From Pseudomonadales bacterium (GTDB lineage Bacteria; Pseudomonadota; Gammaproteobacteria; Pseudomonadales; UBA5518): 64,000 nt of DNA. Shown here piece by piece: positions 17,466 through 26,113 of this stretch; the stretch's first letter is position 1; each line of letters starts with the position of its first letter. The position numbers and the translations under genes were made by a program. The notes below the pieces were generated by a model that was not told the origin of the DNA, made no database searches, and was given only the letters and a program-made list of their open reading frames with translations. The stretch spans positions 620,001 through 684,000 of the forward strand of contig JACKOP010000002.1 in NCBI GenBank assembly GCA_024234165.1, given 5' to 3'.

Positions 17466-18065
17466 ATGCACAGCTCCACGAGCAACCAGCGCGATTTCTA
17501 CCGCATCGACTGCCCGGTCGTGATCAGCCAGCACGCCGTCGGCGCACGTGTACCGCTGGGGCTGTCCGCAGACAGCCACTTCCCCGACAGTGAAGTGTTC
17601 GGCTTGCTGCGTGAGCTGCGGCGGCTGGATCATGAATCCAGCCATATGCTGCACGCAATCGGCGAAAAGGATCGCAACGTCGAGGCCTACCTCGGGCACC
17701 TGAACCGCAAGCTCGACCTGCTCGCGCGCCACCTGGTCTCGCTGACGCCGGGCGTCGCCGGCGGCAGCGAACAGACGGTCTCGCTCAGCGAGGGCGGCAT
17801 CCTGTTCCATGCCGACCCGCCTCCTCCGCCCGGAACCGTACTGGCGATCCGCCTCACGCTGCTGCCGAACCGTGTCGGGCTCGCGGTCTACGGCAGCGTG
17901 GTGGCGGTCGGCAACGAGGAGCGCAACGTATCGGTACGCTTCGAGAGCCTGCAGGACGCCGACCGCCAGATCCTCGCGCGCCACGTGATGCAGGTACAGA
18001 TGTCGCAGAAGCGTCGCAGTCGCGGCGGCTCGGTGGACCCGCAGGGTCGGGAGCGCTTTCCATGA
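17466..18065 (+). CDS. PilZ-like domain protein with interrupted c-di-GMP motifs
   Basis: 199 residues. An RxxxR motif is at residues 9-13 (RDFYR, in QRDFYRIDCPVVI). The second PilZ motif, normally [D/N]xSxxG, appears only at 106-111 as SLSEGG, so its first position is Ser. Between them is an insert of about 90 residues with a coiled-coil-like helix (EVFGLLRELRRLDHESSHMLHAIGEKDRNVEAYLGHLNRKLDLLARHLV). The C-terminal half (GTVLAIRLTLLPNRVGLAVYGSVVAVG...NVSVRFESL) looks like a PilZ barrel. Probably cytoplasmic; c-di-GMP binding is doubtful. The stop overlaps the next start (ATGA at 18062-18065). Confidence 0.75.
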   Translation: MHSSTSNQRDFYRIDCPVVISQHAVGARVPLGLSADSHFPDSEVFGLLRELRRLDHESSHMLHAIGEKDRNVEAYLGHLNRKLDLLARHLVSLTPGVAGGSEQTVSLSEGGILFHADPPPPPGTVLAIRLTLLPNRVGLAVYGSVVAVGNEERNVSVRFESLQDADRQILARHVMQVQMSQKRRSRGGSVDPQGRERFP

Positions 18066-18382
18066 CCGCGAAGGTGCGGCTTCTGCCGCTGTTGCTGGCG
18101 CTGTGCGCATTCGGCGCGCATGCAGACGAACTGCGGATCCCGATCGGCAGCCAGGGGCATATCGAAGCATCCACGCTGCCGCCGCGCGGCACGTCGATGG
18201 AGCGGGTACGCACCGACTGGGGTGAACCGGAACTCCGGCACGACCCGGTTGGCCAGCCACCGATCACGCGCTGGGACTACCACGATTTCGCCGTCTATTT
18301 CGAATACCAGCACGTGGTCCGTGCGGTCGTGTTCCAGCGCCGCCAGGATCCACCGCAGACCACTCCGCCCGGGAACCCCTGA
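18062..18382 (+). CDS. small periplasmic protein of unknown function
   Basis: 106 residues with a clear signal peptide (MTAKVRLLPLLLALCAFGAHA, cleavage after AHA). The mature part, about 85 residues, contains ERVRTDWGEPELRHDPVG and PPITRWDYHDFAVYFEYQHVVRAVVF. From memory, similar short periplasmic proteins occur beside DAHP synthase genes in Pseudomonas; their role is not known. It is coupled to the PilZ gene by a four-base overlap, and its stop is one base before the DAHP synthase start. Confidence 0.75.
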   Translation: MTAKVRLLPLLLALCAFGAHADELRIPIGSQGHIEASTLPPRGTSMERVRTDWGEPELRHDPVGQPPITRWDYHDFAVYFEYQHVVRAVVFQRRQDPPQTTPPGNP

Positions 18383-18383
18383 G

Positions 18384-19499
18384 ATGTTGCTGATCCTGCA
18401 CCCGAATATCGATGAATCCGGCGAGGAATACCGCAAGACGCACGAATACCTGCGCGCGCTGCCGAACATCGAGGTGCGCACGCACGTCGTGCAGGGGCAG
18501 CAGCAGCGCCTGACCGAAGTCTATCTGCTCGGCGATACCGTCGCACTCGACCGTGACGAGATCGCGGCCCTGCCGGCGGTCGAACGCGTGCTGCGCATTT
18601 CGGAGGAGTACCGGGTGCTCGGGCGCCACAAGGACGAAAGGCGTCTGGCCGGCTTCGATTACAACGGCGTGACCTTCTCCCAGGACAACCTGAACGTGAT
18701 GGCCGGGCTGTGCGCGGTCGACAACCCCGCCAACGTGGAGACGATGCTGCGCGCACTGCGTGACCGCGGGCAGGTGTGCACGCGCATGGGAGCCTACAAG
18801 CCGCGCACGAACCCGTACTCGTTCCAGGGTCACGGTGCCGCCTGCCTGCCGTGGGTGTTCGAACTCGCGGGCAAGTACGGCATCCGCGTGATCGCGATGG
18901 AAGTCACGCACGAGAGCCATATCGAGGAAATCGACAACACCCTCGAGAGGCTCGGACGACCAACCGGCGTGATGCTGCAGATTGGCACCCGCAATACCCA
19001 GAACTTCGAGCTGCTGAAAGCGATCGGACGCCAGCACACCTACCCGGCGCTGCTGAAGCGCGGCTTCGGCATCTCGCTGAACGAATCGCTGAACGCGGCG
19101 GAATACCTGGCGACCGAAGGCAACACCCGGGTGATCTTCTGCCTGCGCGGCATGAAGACCGAAGCCGGGGCACCGCATCGCAACATGGTCGATTTCGCCC
19201 ACGTCCCGGTGGTGAAGCGGCTGACGCGCATGCCGGTCTGCATCGACCCCTCGCACTCGGTCGGCTCGCGCGAGGCAGCGCCGGACCACATCCTCGACGT
19301 GGTGCACGCCACCGCGCAGGGCGTGGTCGCGGGAGCCAACCTGGTGCTGGTCGATTTCCACCCGCAGCCGCACCAGGCGCTGGTCGACGGTCCGCAGGCC
19401 CTGTTGCTCGAGGAACTGCCGCGTTTCCTCGACGACGTGGCGTTGTGCCGTGAAACCTACCTGCGCCGCCAGCGGCTCTGGGCAGCGCCTGCATGCTGA
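18384..19499 (+). CDS. aroF: 3-deoxy-7-phosphoheptulonate (DAHP) synthase, regulatory-domain type
   Basis: 371 residues. Condenses phosphoenolpyruvate with erythrose 4-phosphate in the first step of the shikimate pathway. It is the Bacillus/Thermotoga-like form: a ferredoxin-like N-terminal domain of about 80 residues (MLLILHPNIDESGEEYRKTHEYL...), then the TIM barrel with the substrate-binding segment GAYKPRTNPYSFQG, a metal-site Cys in that region (VCTRMG), IGTRNTQNFELLKAIG and CIDPSHSVGSRE. This type is distinct from the E. coli AroFGH isozymes and is often feedback-regulated through its N-terminal domain. It follows the small periplasmic gene directly, and its 3' end overlaps the next gene by seven bases. 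Confidence 0.92.
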   Translation: MLLILHPNIDESGEEYRKTHEYLRALPNIEVRTHVVQGQQQRLTEVYLLGDTVALDRDEIAALPAVERVLRISEEYRVLGRHKDERRLAGFDYNGVTFSQDNLNVMAGLCAVDNPANVETMLRALRDRGQVCTRMGAYKPRTNPYSFQGHGAACLPWVFELAGKYGIRVIAMEVTHESHIEEIDNTLERLGRPTGVMLQIGTRNTQNFELLKAIGRQHTYPALLKRGFGISLNESLNAAEYLATEGNTRVIFCLRGMKTEAGAPHRNMVDFAHVPVVKRLTRMPVCIDPSHSVGSREAAPDHILDVVHATAQGVVAGANLVLVDFHPQPHQALVDGPQALLLEELPRFLDDVALCRETYLRRQRLWAAPAC

Positions 19500-20242
19500 T
19501 CTACGGCCACCGCGGCGCACGCGGTGAAGCCCCGGAGAACACCCTGGCGGGCTTCCGGCGCGCGATCGATGTCGGCGTCACCCGCGTGGAACTCGATCTG
19601 CGCCTGTCGCGCGACGGTGAACTGGTGGTGATCCACGACGAGAGTCTGAGCCGCACGACCGGCGCACGCGGGCTCGTCGAACACCTGTCGGTCGCGGAAT
19701 TGATGCGCCTCGATGCGCGTCACGGCGGACCCGACTGGCCGGACCCGCAACCGGTGCCGACCATCGCTCGCGTGCTGGAGGAATTCCCGGAACTCGAACA
19801 CCTGCAGCTCGAGATCAAGCCGGTTGCAGCGCCCGAGCGTACCCGGATGGTGGACCGCCTGGTCGCGCTGTTTCGCGACTTCGACCTCCAGCAGCGCGCC
19901 ACCGTGACCTCCTTCGACCGCGAGTTGCTGCTTGCCCTGCGTGACAACGCACCGCAAGTCCCGATCGGGCTGGTCAGCGACCGCAGCCGACCCGAACCGC
20001 TCGGGCTGGCGCAGGCGCTGGGCGCCGGGCTGCTGGTCCTGCACTGGAAACTCTGCGTGGAAAAACGCCTGCGTGCGGCGCACGCACTCGGCATGCAGGT
20101 GTCGGCGTGGACGGTCAACGACGAAGCGCGTGTGCGCCAGTTGTACCAGCTCGGCGTGGACAGCGTCGTGACCGACTACCCGGCACGGATCGCCGCGTTC
20201 GTGCGTGCCTTGACGGAAGCGTCGGTTCAGCGCTCTTCGTGA
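19493..20242 (+). CDS. glycerophosphodiester phosphodiesterase
   Basis: 249 residues. Hydrolyses glycerophosphodiesters to glycerol 3-phosphate and an alcohol. The GDPD signature is present: GHRGARGEAPENTLAGFRRA (catalytic His in HRG), VELDLRLSRDGELVVIHDESL (metal ligands E, D and the second catalytic His), LQLEIKP and the C-terminal SAWTVNDE. No signal peptide is seen, so it is a cytosolic, UgpQ-like enzyme. It overlaps aroF at its start and nqrM by 16 bases at its convergent 3' end. Confidence 0.92.
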   Translation: MLIYGHRGARGEAPENTLAGFRRAIDVGVTRVELDLRLSRDGELVVIHDESLSRTTGARGLVEHLSVAELMRLDARHGGPDWPDPQPVPTIARVLEEFPELEHLQLEIKPVAAPERTRMVDRLVALFRDFDLQQRATVTSFDRELLLALRDNAPQVPIGLVSDRSRPEPLGLAQALGAGLLVLHWKLCVEKRLRAAHALGMQVSAWTVNDEARVRQLYQLGVDSVVTDYPARIAAFVRALTEASVQRSS

Positions 20243-20472
20243 GTCGCGTCGTAATACGCCGCAGCCGGCCCGGAGCGCCTGCCCTCCTCCTTGCTGCTGT
20301 CCTTGCTGTCGCATTTGCTGCTGTCGCCACCGCAAACAGGACAGTCGGCCCCGCTCATCGCACCGATGCCACCGCAACTGCCCTTGATCGGCTTGCGTCC
20401 AGCCATCACGCCGATCGCCATCGCCAGTGCCATCAGCAGGAAGAATCCGACCGAGAACAGGATCGTGCTCAT
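20227..20472 (-). CDS. nqrM: Na+-NQR maturation protein NqrM
   Basis: 81 residues. A single N-terminal membrane helix (ILFSVGFFLLMALAMAIGVMAG) is followed by the four-cysteine segment C33, C44, C47 and C54 (GSCGGIGAMSGADCPVCGG...KC). That pattern defines NqrM (formerly DUF539), thought to deliver iron for the Fe centre between NqrD and NqrE. It is the last gene of the nqr operon; its ATG overlaps the apbE stop by four bases. Confidence 0.93.
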   Translation of the reverse strand: MSTILFSVGFFLLMALAMAIGVMAGRKPIKGSCGGIGAMSGADCPVCGGDSSKCDSKDSSKEEGRRSGPAAAYYDATHEER

Positions 20473-21563
20473 CTGCGCTCTCCGGCATCGTGATCGACAT
20501 AGGCCTCGAACGCCGTGCTGTGCCGCGCCGTGAAGCCACCGTTCGAGCGTACCACGAGGTACACGGCCAGGTGCTGCCGTTCGGCCAGCGCCAGCCCCTT
20601 GTCCGGACCGAGCACGTCGATGGCCGTCGCGAACGCATCGGCACTCATGCAGTCGTTCGCGATCACCGTCACCGACGCCAGTCCGTGCGTGATCGGCCGT
20701 GCCGTCGCCGGGTCGATGGTATGCGAGTAGCGCTTGCCGTCGATCTCGAAATAGTTGCGGTAGTCACCCGAGGTCGCCACCGACCCGTTTCGCAGCGCCA
20801 CTGCCGCGATCGGCGCACCATGCTCCAGCGCCGGCGTCTCGATGCCTATGCGCCACGCCTGGCCTTGCGGGTTATGGCCCGCCGTGCGCACCTCGCCGCC
20901 CACCTCGACCAGGTAGTCCGTGACGCCTTGCCCCTGCAGCCACAGCGCCGCACGATCGACCCCATAGCCCTTCGCGATTGCAGACAGATCGATGCGGCGT
21001 TCGGCGTACTTGATCAGCGCCGGCTCGTCGAGTCGGACGCCGAGCTCCTTCGAGCCGATGTTGCGGGCAGCAGTCGCGAGTTCCTCGTCGCTCGGCACGC
21101 GCAGCTCTCCCCGGGAACCGGCGCCGAACCCCCACAAGTCGACCAACGGTCCGACCGTGACGTCGAAGGCCCCGTCGCTCAGCGCATGCACCTCGAGCGC
21201 CTTCGCAACCACTTCGGCGGTTGCGCCCGACACCGGCACCCACTCCCCGGGTGGCGCGCGGTTGAAGCGCGACAGTTCCGAATCGGCCCGGTAGGTCGAC
21301 ATCTGGCGGTCGACTTCGCCAAGTGCAGCCGCAACCCCGTCGGCCACTGCATGGCGATCGAGCGGGGCGGGCGGGGCCACGACGGTTACATGGAAGGTGG
21401 TCCCCATGACCGGACCTTCGAAGCGCCACACCTCGGGATCGGGGGTACAGGCGTGCAGCAGAAAAATGAACGGGAGCAGCCAGGCTGCTCCCGTTCGATA
21501 CGATCGACGCCGGCGGCGCTCAGCCGCCGAAATCGTCCAGCAGGATGTTGTCGCGCTCGACAC
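20469..21563 (-). CDS. apbE: FAD:protein FMN transferase ApbE
   Basis: 364 residues. Periplasmic lipoprotein that attaches FMN covalently to the threonines of NqrB and NqrC. A basic N-terminus is followed by a hydrophobic stretch and lipobox (AAWLLPFIFLLHAC, Cys the lipidated residue), then the family motifs VMGTTFHVTV, GAFDVTVGPLVDLWGFG, IDLSAIAKGYGVDRAA, LVEVGGEVRTAG and the metal-site SADAFATA. No ATG, GTG or TTG lies between the nqrF stop and the lipobox region. The only good start is GTG at 21563 inside nqrF, with a perfect GGAGG (21570-21574) six bases upstream. This gives a 44-base overlap. Confidence 0.92.
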   Translation of the reverse strand: MSSATTSCWTISAAERRRRRSYRTGAAWLLPFIFLLHACTPDPEVWRFEGPVMGTTFHVTVVAPPAPLDRHAVADGVAAALGEVDRQMSTYRADSELSRFNRAPPGEWVPVSGATAEVVAKALEVHALSDGAFDVTVGPLVDLWGFGAGSRGELRVPSDEELATAARNIGSKELGVRLDEPALIKYAERRIDLSAIAKGYGVDRAALWLQGQGVTDYLVEVGGEVRTAGHNPQGQAWRIGIETPALEHGAPIAAVALRNGSVATSGDYRNYFEIDGKRYSHTIDPATARPITHGLASVTVIANDCMSADAFATAIDVLGPDKGLALAERQHLAVYLVVRSNGGFTARHSTAFEAYVDHDAGERR

Positions 21564-22758
21564 CGAGATCCTCCAGCATCCTGATCACGGCCGCGTTCAT
21601 CATCGGCGGCCCGCACATGTAGTACTCGCAATCCTCCGGCGCCGGGTGATCCTTCAGGTACTCGTCGTAGAGCACCTGGTGGATGAAGCCCTTCAGCCCG
21701 GTCCAGTCGTCCTCGGGTTGCGGATCGGACAGCGCGACGTGCCAGCTGAAGTTCGGATTGCTCGCGGCGAGCCCGTCGAAATCCTCGACATAGAACATCT
21801 CGCGCAGGCTGCGCGCGCCGTACCAGAAGGAGATCTTGCGCTTGCTGTGCAGACGCTTCATCTGGTCGAAGATGTGCGAACGCATCGGCGCCATGCCGGC
21901 ACCTCCGCCGATGAACACCATCTCGGCCTGCGTGTCCTTCGCGAAGAATTCGCCGAACGGACCGAACACGCGCATCCTGTCACCGGGCTTCAGGTTGAAC
22001 ACGTACGACGACATCTTGCCGGGGGCAATTCCCTTCGAGCCCGGGGGTGGCGTGGCGATGCGGATGTTGAACTTGAGCAGACCCTTCTCGTCCGGGTAGT
22101 TCGCCATCGAATAGGCACGGACCACGGTTTCCTCTACCGTCGAGCTCAGGTCGAAGAACTTGAAGCGCTCCCAGTCGCCACGGTATTCCGGGGCAATCGC
22201 GAAGTCCCGGTAGTGCGCCGTGTGCGCAGGCGCCTCGAGCTGCACATAACCACCGGCGCGGAAATCGACGCTCTCGCCTTCCGGCAGCTTCAGCACCAGC
22301 TCCTTGATGAACGTCGCGACGTTGTCGTTCGATACCACCTCGCAGTCCCACTGCTTCACGCCGAAGAATTCGGGCTCGACGTGGATCTTCAGGTTCTGCC
22401 TGACCGCGACCTGGCAGGCCAGACGCCAGCTGTCGCGCAACTGCCCGCGCGTGAGGTGATCGGCCTCGACCGGCAGGAAGCTTCCTCCCCCATCGACCAC
22501 CTGGCAACGGCACTGGCCACAGGTTCCGCCGCCGCCGCAGGCCGAAGACAGGAAGATCCCGGAGTTGGCGAGCGTCTGCAGCAGCTTGCCGCCGGCCTCG
22601 ACGGTCACTGCGCGCGAGGGATCGTCGTTGATTTCGATCGTGATGTCGTCGGTGCTCACCAGCTTCGAGCGTGCCAGCAGGATGAGCACGGCCAGTGCCA
22701 TCACGATGGCCGTGAACATTCCCACGCCCCACAGAATCGTTCCCATGTCTACCATCAT
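21520..22758 (-). CDS. nqrF: Na+-translocating NADH:quinone reductase subunit F
   Basis: 412 residues. Entry point for electrons from NADH. An N-terminal membrane helix (TILWGVGMFTAIVMALAVLILL) is followed by a [2Fe-2S] ferredoxin domain with C74, C80, C83 and C115 (ACGGGGTCGQC; RLACQV), an FAD domain (RAYSMANYP) and an NADH domain (FIGGGAGMAPMRSHI; YYMCGPPMMNAAV). The C-terminus LLDDFGG is the family ending. Start codons at 22758, 22755 and 22746 are all possible. The apbE start lies inside its 3' end. Confidence 0.97.
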   Translation of the reverse strand: MMVDMGTILWGVGMFTAIVMALAVLILLARSKLVSTDDITIEINDDPSRAVTVEAGGKLLQTLANSGIFLSSACGGGGTCGQCRCQVVDGGGSFLPVEADHLTRGQLRDSWRLACQVAVRQNLKIHVEPEFFGVKQWDCEVVSNDNVATFIKELVLKLPEGESVDFRAGGYVQLEAPAHTAHYRDFAIAPEYRGDWERFKFFDLSSTVEETVVRAYSMANYPDEKGLLKFNIRIATPPPGSKGIAPGKMSSYVFNLKPGDRMRVFGPFGEFFAKDTQAEMVFIGGGAGMAPMRSHIFDQMKRLHSKRKISFWYGARSLREMFYVEDFDGLAASNPNFSWHVALSDPQPEDDWTGLKGFIHQVLYDEYLKDHPAPEDCEYYMCGPPMMNAAVIRMLEDLGVERDNILLDDFGG

Positions 22759-22780
22759 CGATGTTCCCGGTTTGCTGGCT

Positions 22781-23389
22781 TCAGAGCGAAATACCGCCGA
22801 ACGACATGAACCCGAGCGACATCAGGCCCACCGTGATGAACGTGATGCCGAGCCCCTGGAGTCCTTCTGGCACGTCGCTGTACTTCAGCTTCTCACGCAC
22901 TCCCGCCAGCGCGGTGATCGCCAGCGCCCAGCCGAGCCCCGAACCGAAACCGTAGACCACACTTTCGCCGAACATGTAATCGCGCTCGACCATGAACAGC
23001 GAGCCGGCCATGATCACGCAGTTCACCGTGATCAGCGGCAGGAACACCCCGAGTGCCTGGTACAGCGCGGGCATGTAGCGGTCGAGGAACATCTCGAGGA
23101 TCTGCACGATCGCCGCGATCACGCCGATGTAGCTCAGGAACCCGAGAAAGCTCAGATCCAGTTCCGGGAAGCCTGCCCATGCCAGCGCGCCTTCACGCAG
23201 CAGGTAATGGAAGATCAGGTTGTTCGCCGGCACGGTGATCGCCTGCACCACCACCACCGCGACGCCGAGCTGGAACGCGGTTTCGACCTTCTTCGAGATT
23301 GCGATGAAGCTGCACATGCCGAGGAAGAACGCGAGTGCCATGTTCTCGATGAACACGGAGCGGATCAGCAAGGCCAGATAGTGTTCCAT
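22781..23389 (-). CDS. nqrE: Na+-translocating NADH:quinone reductase subunit E
   Basis: 202 residues, six membrane helices. Begins MEHYLALLIRSVFIENMALAFFLGMCSFIAISKK, a standard NqrE N-terminus. The half-channel segments around NMALAFFLGMC and VNCVIMAGSLFM supply cysteines to the intramembrane Fe centre shared with NqrD. The ATG at 23389 shares its first base with the nqrD stop (TGATG), so translation is coupled. NqrD and NqrE are inverted-topology paralogues. Confidence 0.97.
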   Translation of the reverse strand: MEHYLALLIRSVFIENMALAFFLGMCSFIAISKKVETAFQLGVAVVVVQAITVPANNLIFHYLLREGALAWAGFPELDLSFLGFLSYIGVIAAIVQILEMFLDRYMPALYQALGVFLPLITVNCVIMAGSLFMVERDYMFGESVVYGFGSGLGWALAITALAGVREKLKYSDVPEGLQGLGITFITVGLMSLGFMSFGGISL

Positions 23390-24051
23390 CACGCAATCTC
23401 CTGTGCCCGGGTCTGCGGGGCGATACGGTACGCGGGCGCCTCGACCTGGTGCCTCTTCCAGGTACGCAACAGCCAGATGAACATGCCGATGATGAAGAAC
23501 GCACTCGGCGGCAGCAGCAGCAGACCGTTGGCCTGGTACCAGCCGCCGTTGTTGACCGTCTGCAGCACCGGAACCCCGAACAGCGACCCGCTGCCGAGCA
23601 ACTCGCGCACCGTGCCCACTGCCATCAGCATCGCGCTGTAGCCAAGGCCATTACCGATGCCGTCGACGAAGCTCGGGATCGGCGGATTCTGCATCGCGAA
23701 CGCTTCGGCACGCCCCATCACGATACAGTTGGTGATGATCAGGCCGACGAATACCGACAACTGCTTCGAGATCGAGTAGGCCACTGCCTGCAGGATCTGG
23801 TCGACCACGATCACCAGCGAGGAAATCACGATCATCTGCACGATCATGCGGATGCTCGACGGCGTGTGGTTGCGCAGCAACGAGATCAGCAGGTTGGAGA
23901 ACGCAGTGACCAGCGTCAGCGCGATCGACATCACGAATGCCGTCTTCAGGCTGGAAGTCACCGCGAGCGCCGAGCAGATCCCGAGGATCTGCACCGCGAT
24001 CGGGTTGTTGTTGAAGACCGGCGTTACCAGAATTTCCTTCAGCTTCGACAT
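23389..24051 (-). CDS. nqrD: Na+-translocating NADH:quinone reductase subunit D
   Basis: 220 residues, six hydrophobic helices. MSKLKEILVTPVFNNNPIAVQILGICSALAVTSSLKTA is typical, as is VGLIITNCIVMGRAEAFAM with a Fe-ligand cysteine. With NqrE it forms the membrane core around the Fe centre. One-base stop/start overlaps link it to nqrC and nqrE. Confidence 0.97.
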   Translation of the reverse strand: MSKLKEILVTPVFNNNPIAVQILGICSALAVTSSLKTAFVMSIALTLVTAFSNLLISLLRNHTPSSIRMIVQMIVISSLVIVVDQILQAVAYSISKQLSVFVGLIITNCIVMGRAEAFAMQNPPIPSFVDGIGNGLGYSAMLMAVGTVRELLGSGSLFGVPVLQTVNNGGWYQANGLLLLPPSAFFIIGMFIWLLRTWKRHQVEAPAYRIAPQTRAQEIA

Positions 24052-24866
24052 CAGGCCTGCCCTCCGCGAATCCTGCCCAGATACGGACCGAAACCGTGCT
24101 CACCGAGCCAGAAATGCAGCATGTTCTGCACGCCCTGGCTGGTCAGCGTGGCGCCCGAGAGACCATCGACCTTGTGCAGCGCGTCGGGAGCAGAGGTATC
24201 GACCGTGCCCTTGACCACCGAGATATCGACCTGCCCGTTCCCGTCGTAGACCTGCTTGCCCGGCCACAGCGCCTTCCATTTCGGGTTGTCCACCTCGCCG
24301 CCGAGGCCCGGGGTTTCCTTCTGATCGTAATAGCCGAGCCCGACCACCGTGCTCGCATCGCCCTCGAGCACCAGGAAGCCGTACAGCGTGCTCCACAGGC
24401 CGTAGCCGCGGATCGGCAACACGATCTTCTTCAGTTGCCCGTCCTCCTCGAGCAGGTAGACCTGGGCGAAATTCTCGCGGCGCTTGATGCTCGCGATGTC
24501 CTCGTCGGCCGGCAGCGCCTCGGAGAGCTTCGTGTCCTTGGCGGCTTTGATCTGGTCGTAGCGCTGCGGGTCGAGCTCGGGGCGTGCGGCGATCTCCTGC
24601 TCGTCGAGGTACTTGCCGCTGTCGAGATCGACCATGCGCACCTGGAAACGCTCGAACAGCGCATCGATCTCCGCAGCGCCGGCAACGCCGGCGGGCAGCA
24701 TGCCCGCCGCCGACAGGATGTTCTTCTTGCGGTCGAGCTGCTTGTTTGCCGTCTGCACCGGCTTCAGCGAGACCGCAGAACCCGCGACGATCACCGAACA
24801 GATGATGCACAGCACGAAAGCGACCAGCAGGGTTCCGCCGATGGTTTCCTTCTTAGCCGTTGACAT
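24051..24866 (-). CDS. nqrC: Na+-translocating NADH:quinone reductase subunit C
   Basis: 271 residues. One N-terminal membrane helix (TIGGTLLVAFVLCIICSVIVAGSAV) and a periplasmic FMN domain. The covalent FMN site is SGAT with Thr240 (LSGATLTSQGVQNML), the substrate of ApbE, whose gene is in the same operon. The ATG at 24866 overlaps the nqrB 3' end by 14 bases. Confidence 0.97.
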   Translation of the reverse strand: MSTAKKETIGGTLLVAFVLCIICSVIVAGSAVSLKPVQTANKQLDRKKNILSAAGMLPAGVAGAAEIDALFERFQVRMVDLDSGKYLDEQEIAARPELDPQRYDQIKAAKDTKLSEALPADEDIASIKRRENFAQVYLLEEDGQLKKIVLPIRGYGLWSTLYGFLVLEGDASTVVGLGYYDQKETPGLGGEVDNPKWKALWPGKQVYDGNGQVDISVVKGTVDTSAPDALHKVDGLSGATLTSQGVQNMLHFWLGEHGFGPYLGRIRGGQA

Positions 24867-26112
24867 GGCGTGCCAGCCTCCGCTTGATGTTCGCGCGCAT
24901 CACGATGTTGTCGATCAGCGGTGCAAAGATGTTGGCGAACAGGATCGCGAGCATCATCCCTTCCGGGTAGGCGGGGTTCACCACGCGGATCAGCATGACC
25001 ATCACACCGATCAGGATGCCGAATGCAAGCTTGCCGGTATCGGTCATCGCGGCCGAGACCGGGTCGGTTGCCATGAACACGGTACCGAAGGCCCAGCCGC
25101 CGAGCACGAAGTGCCAGTAGAACGGAACGCTGAACATCGGGTTGGTGTCCGACCCGACCGCGTTGAAGAGCAACGCGAGCGCAACCGTGCCGACGGTGAC
25201 GCCGAGCATGATCCGCCACGAGGCGATCCCGGTCCACAACAGGATCACGGCGCCGATCAGGATCGCCAGCGTCGAGACTTCGCCGATACTGCCGGCCTTC
25301 TGGCCGATGAAGGCCTGCAGCCACGTCATGTGTGCGGTGATCGCCTCGACGCCACCGGCTGCTCCCAGCGAGAGCGCCGTGGCTCCGCTGAAGCCGTCGA
25401 CCGCAAGCGTGGTGGCACCGCTGGCAACCTCGACCGCGGACCAGTCGAACGCGGTCCACACGCTGTCGCCGGACATCTGCGCCGGGTAGGCAAAGAACAG
25501 GAATGCGCGTCCGGCCAGCGCAGGGTTCAGGAAGTTCTTGCCGGTACCGCCGAACACCTCCTTGCCGATCACGACGCCGAAGCTGATCCCGAGTGCAACC
25601 TGCCACAGCGGAATATCCGGTGGCAGGATCAGCGCGAACAGGATCGAGGTCACGAAGAAGCCCTCGTTGACCTCATGACCACGCACCGACGCAAACAGGA
25701 TTTCCCACGCGATCCCGACGACGAAGGTCACGGCATAGATCGGCAGGAAATAGCAGGCCCCCTGCCACAGGCAGTCCCAGATGCTGTTCGGATCGTAACC
25801 GGCGGCCAGCCCGATCAGCCAACCGTGCCAGCCGGCCTTGTGTGCGATCCCCATGGCCTCCATTGCCATGTTGGCCTGGTAGCCGACGTTGTACATCCCG
25901 TAGAACATCGCCGGGAACGCGGCCAGCCAGACCGTGATCATGACCCGCTTGAGATCGATTCCGTCGCGCACGTGTGCATGCGCGCGCGTGACGCTGCCCG
26001 GCGAGAACAGGAAGGTGTCGATCGCTTCGTACAGCGGATAGAACGCGTGATAGCGCCCGTCCTCGCGGAAATACGGTTCGATGGAGTCGAGCATTCGTCG
26101 CAGCGCTTTCAT
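24853..26112 (-). CDS. nqrB: Na+-translocating NADH:quinone reductase subunit B
   Basis: 419 residues, about ten membrane helices. Carries a covalent FMN and is central to Na+ translocation and quinone binding. The flavinylation motif is DGFSGATALS with Thr245; a second SGAT twelve residues earlier (VASGATTLA) may be fortuitous. FGGTGKNFLNPALAGRAFLFFAYP is a family hallmark. It starts one base after the nqrA stop. Confidence 0.97.
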   Translation of the reverse strand: MKALRRMLDSIEPYFREDGRYHAFYPLYEAIDTFLFSPGSVTRAHAHVRDGIDLKRVMITVWLAAFPAMFYGMYNVGYQANMAMEAMGIAHKAGWHGWLIGLAAGYDPNSIWDCLWQGACYFLPIYAVTFVVGIAWEILFASVRGHEVNEGFFVTSILFALILPPDIPLWQVALGISFGVVIGKEVFGGTGKNFLNPALAGRAFLFFAYPAQMSGDSVWTAFDWSAVEVASGATTLAVDGFSGATALSLGAAGGVEAITAHMTWLQAFIGQKAGSIGEVSTLAILIGAVILLWTGIASWRIMLGVTVGTVALALLFNAVGSDTNPMFSVPFYWHFVLGGWAFGTVFMATDPVSAAMTDTGKLAFGILIGVMVMLIRVVNPAYPEGMMLAILFANIFAPLIDNIVMRANIKRRLARHVNG

Positions 26113-26113
26113 T

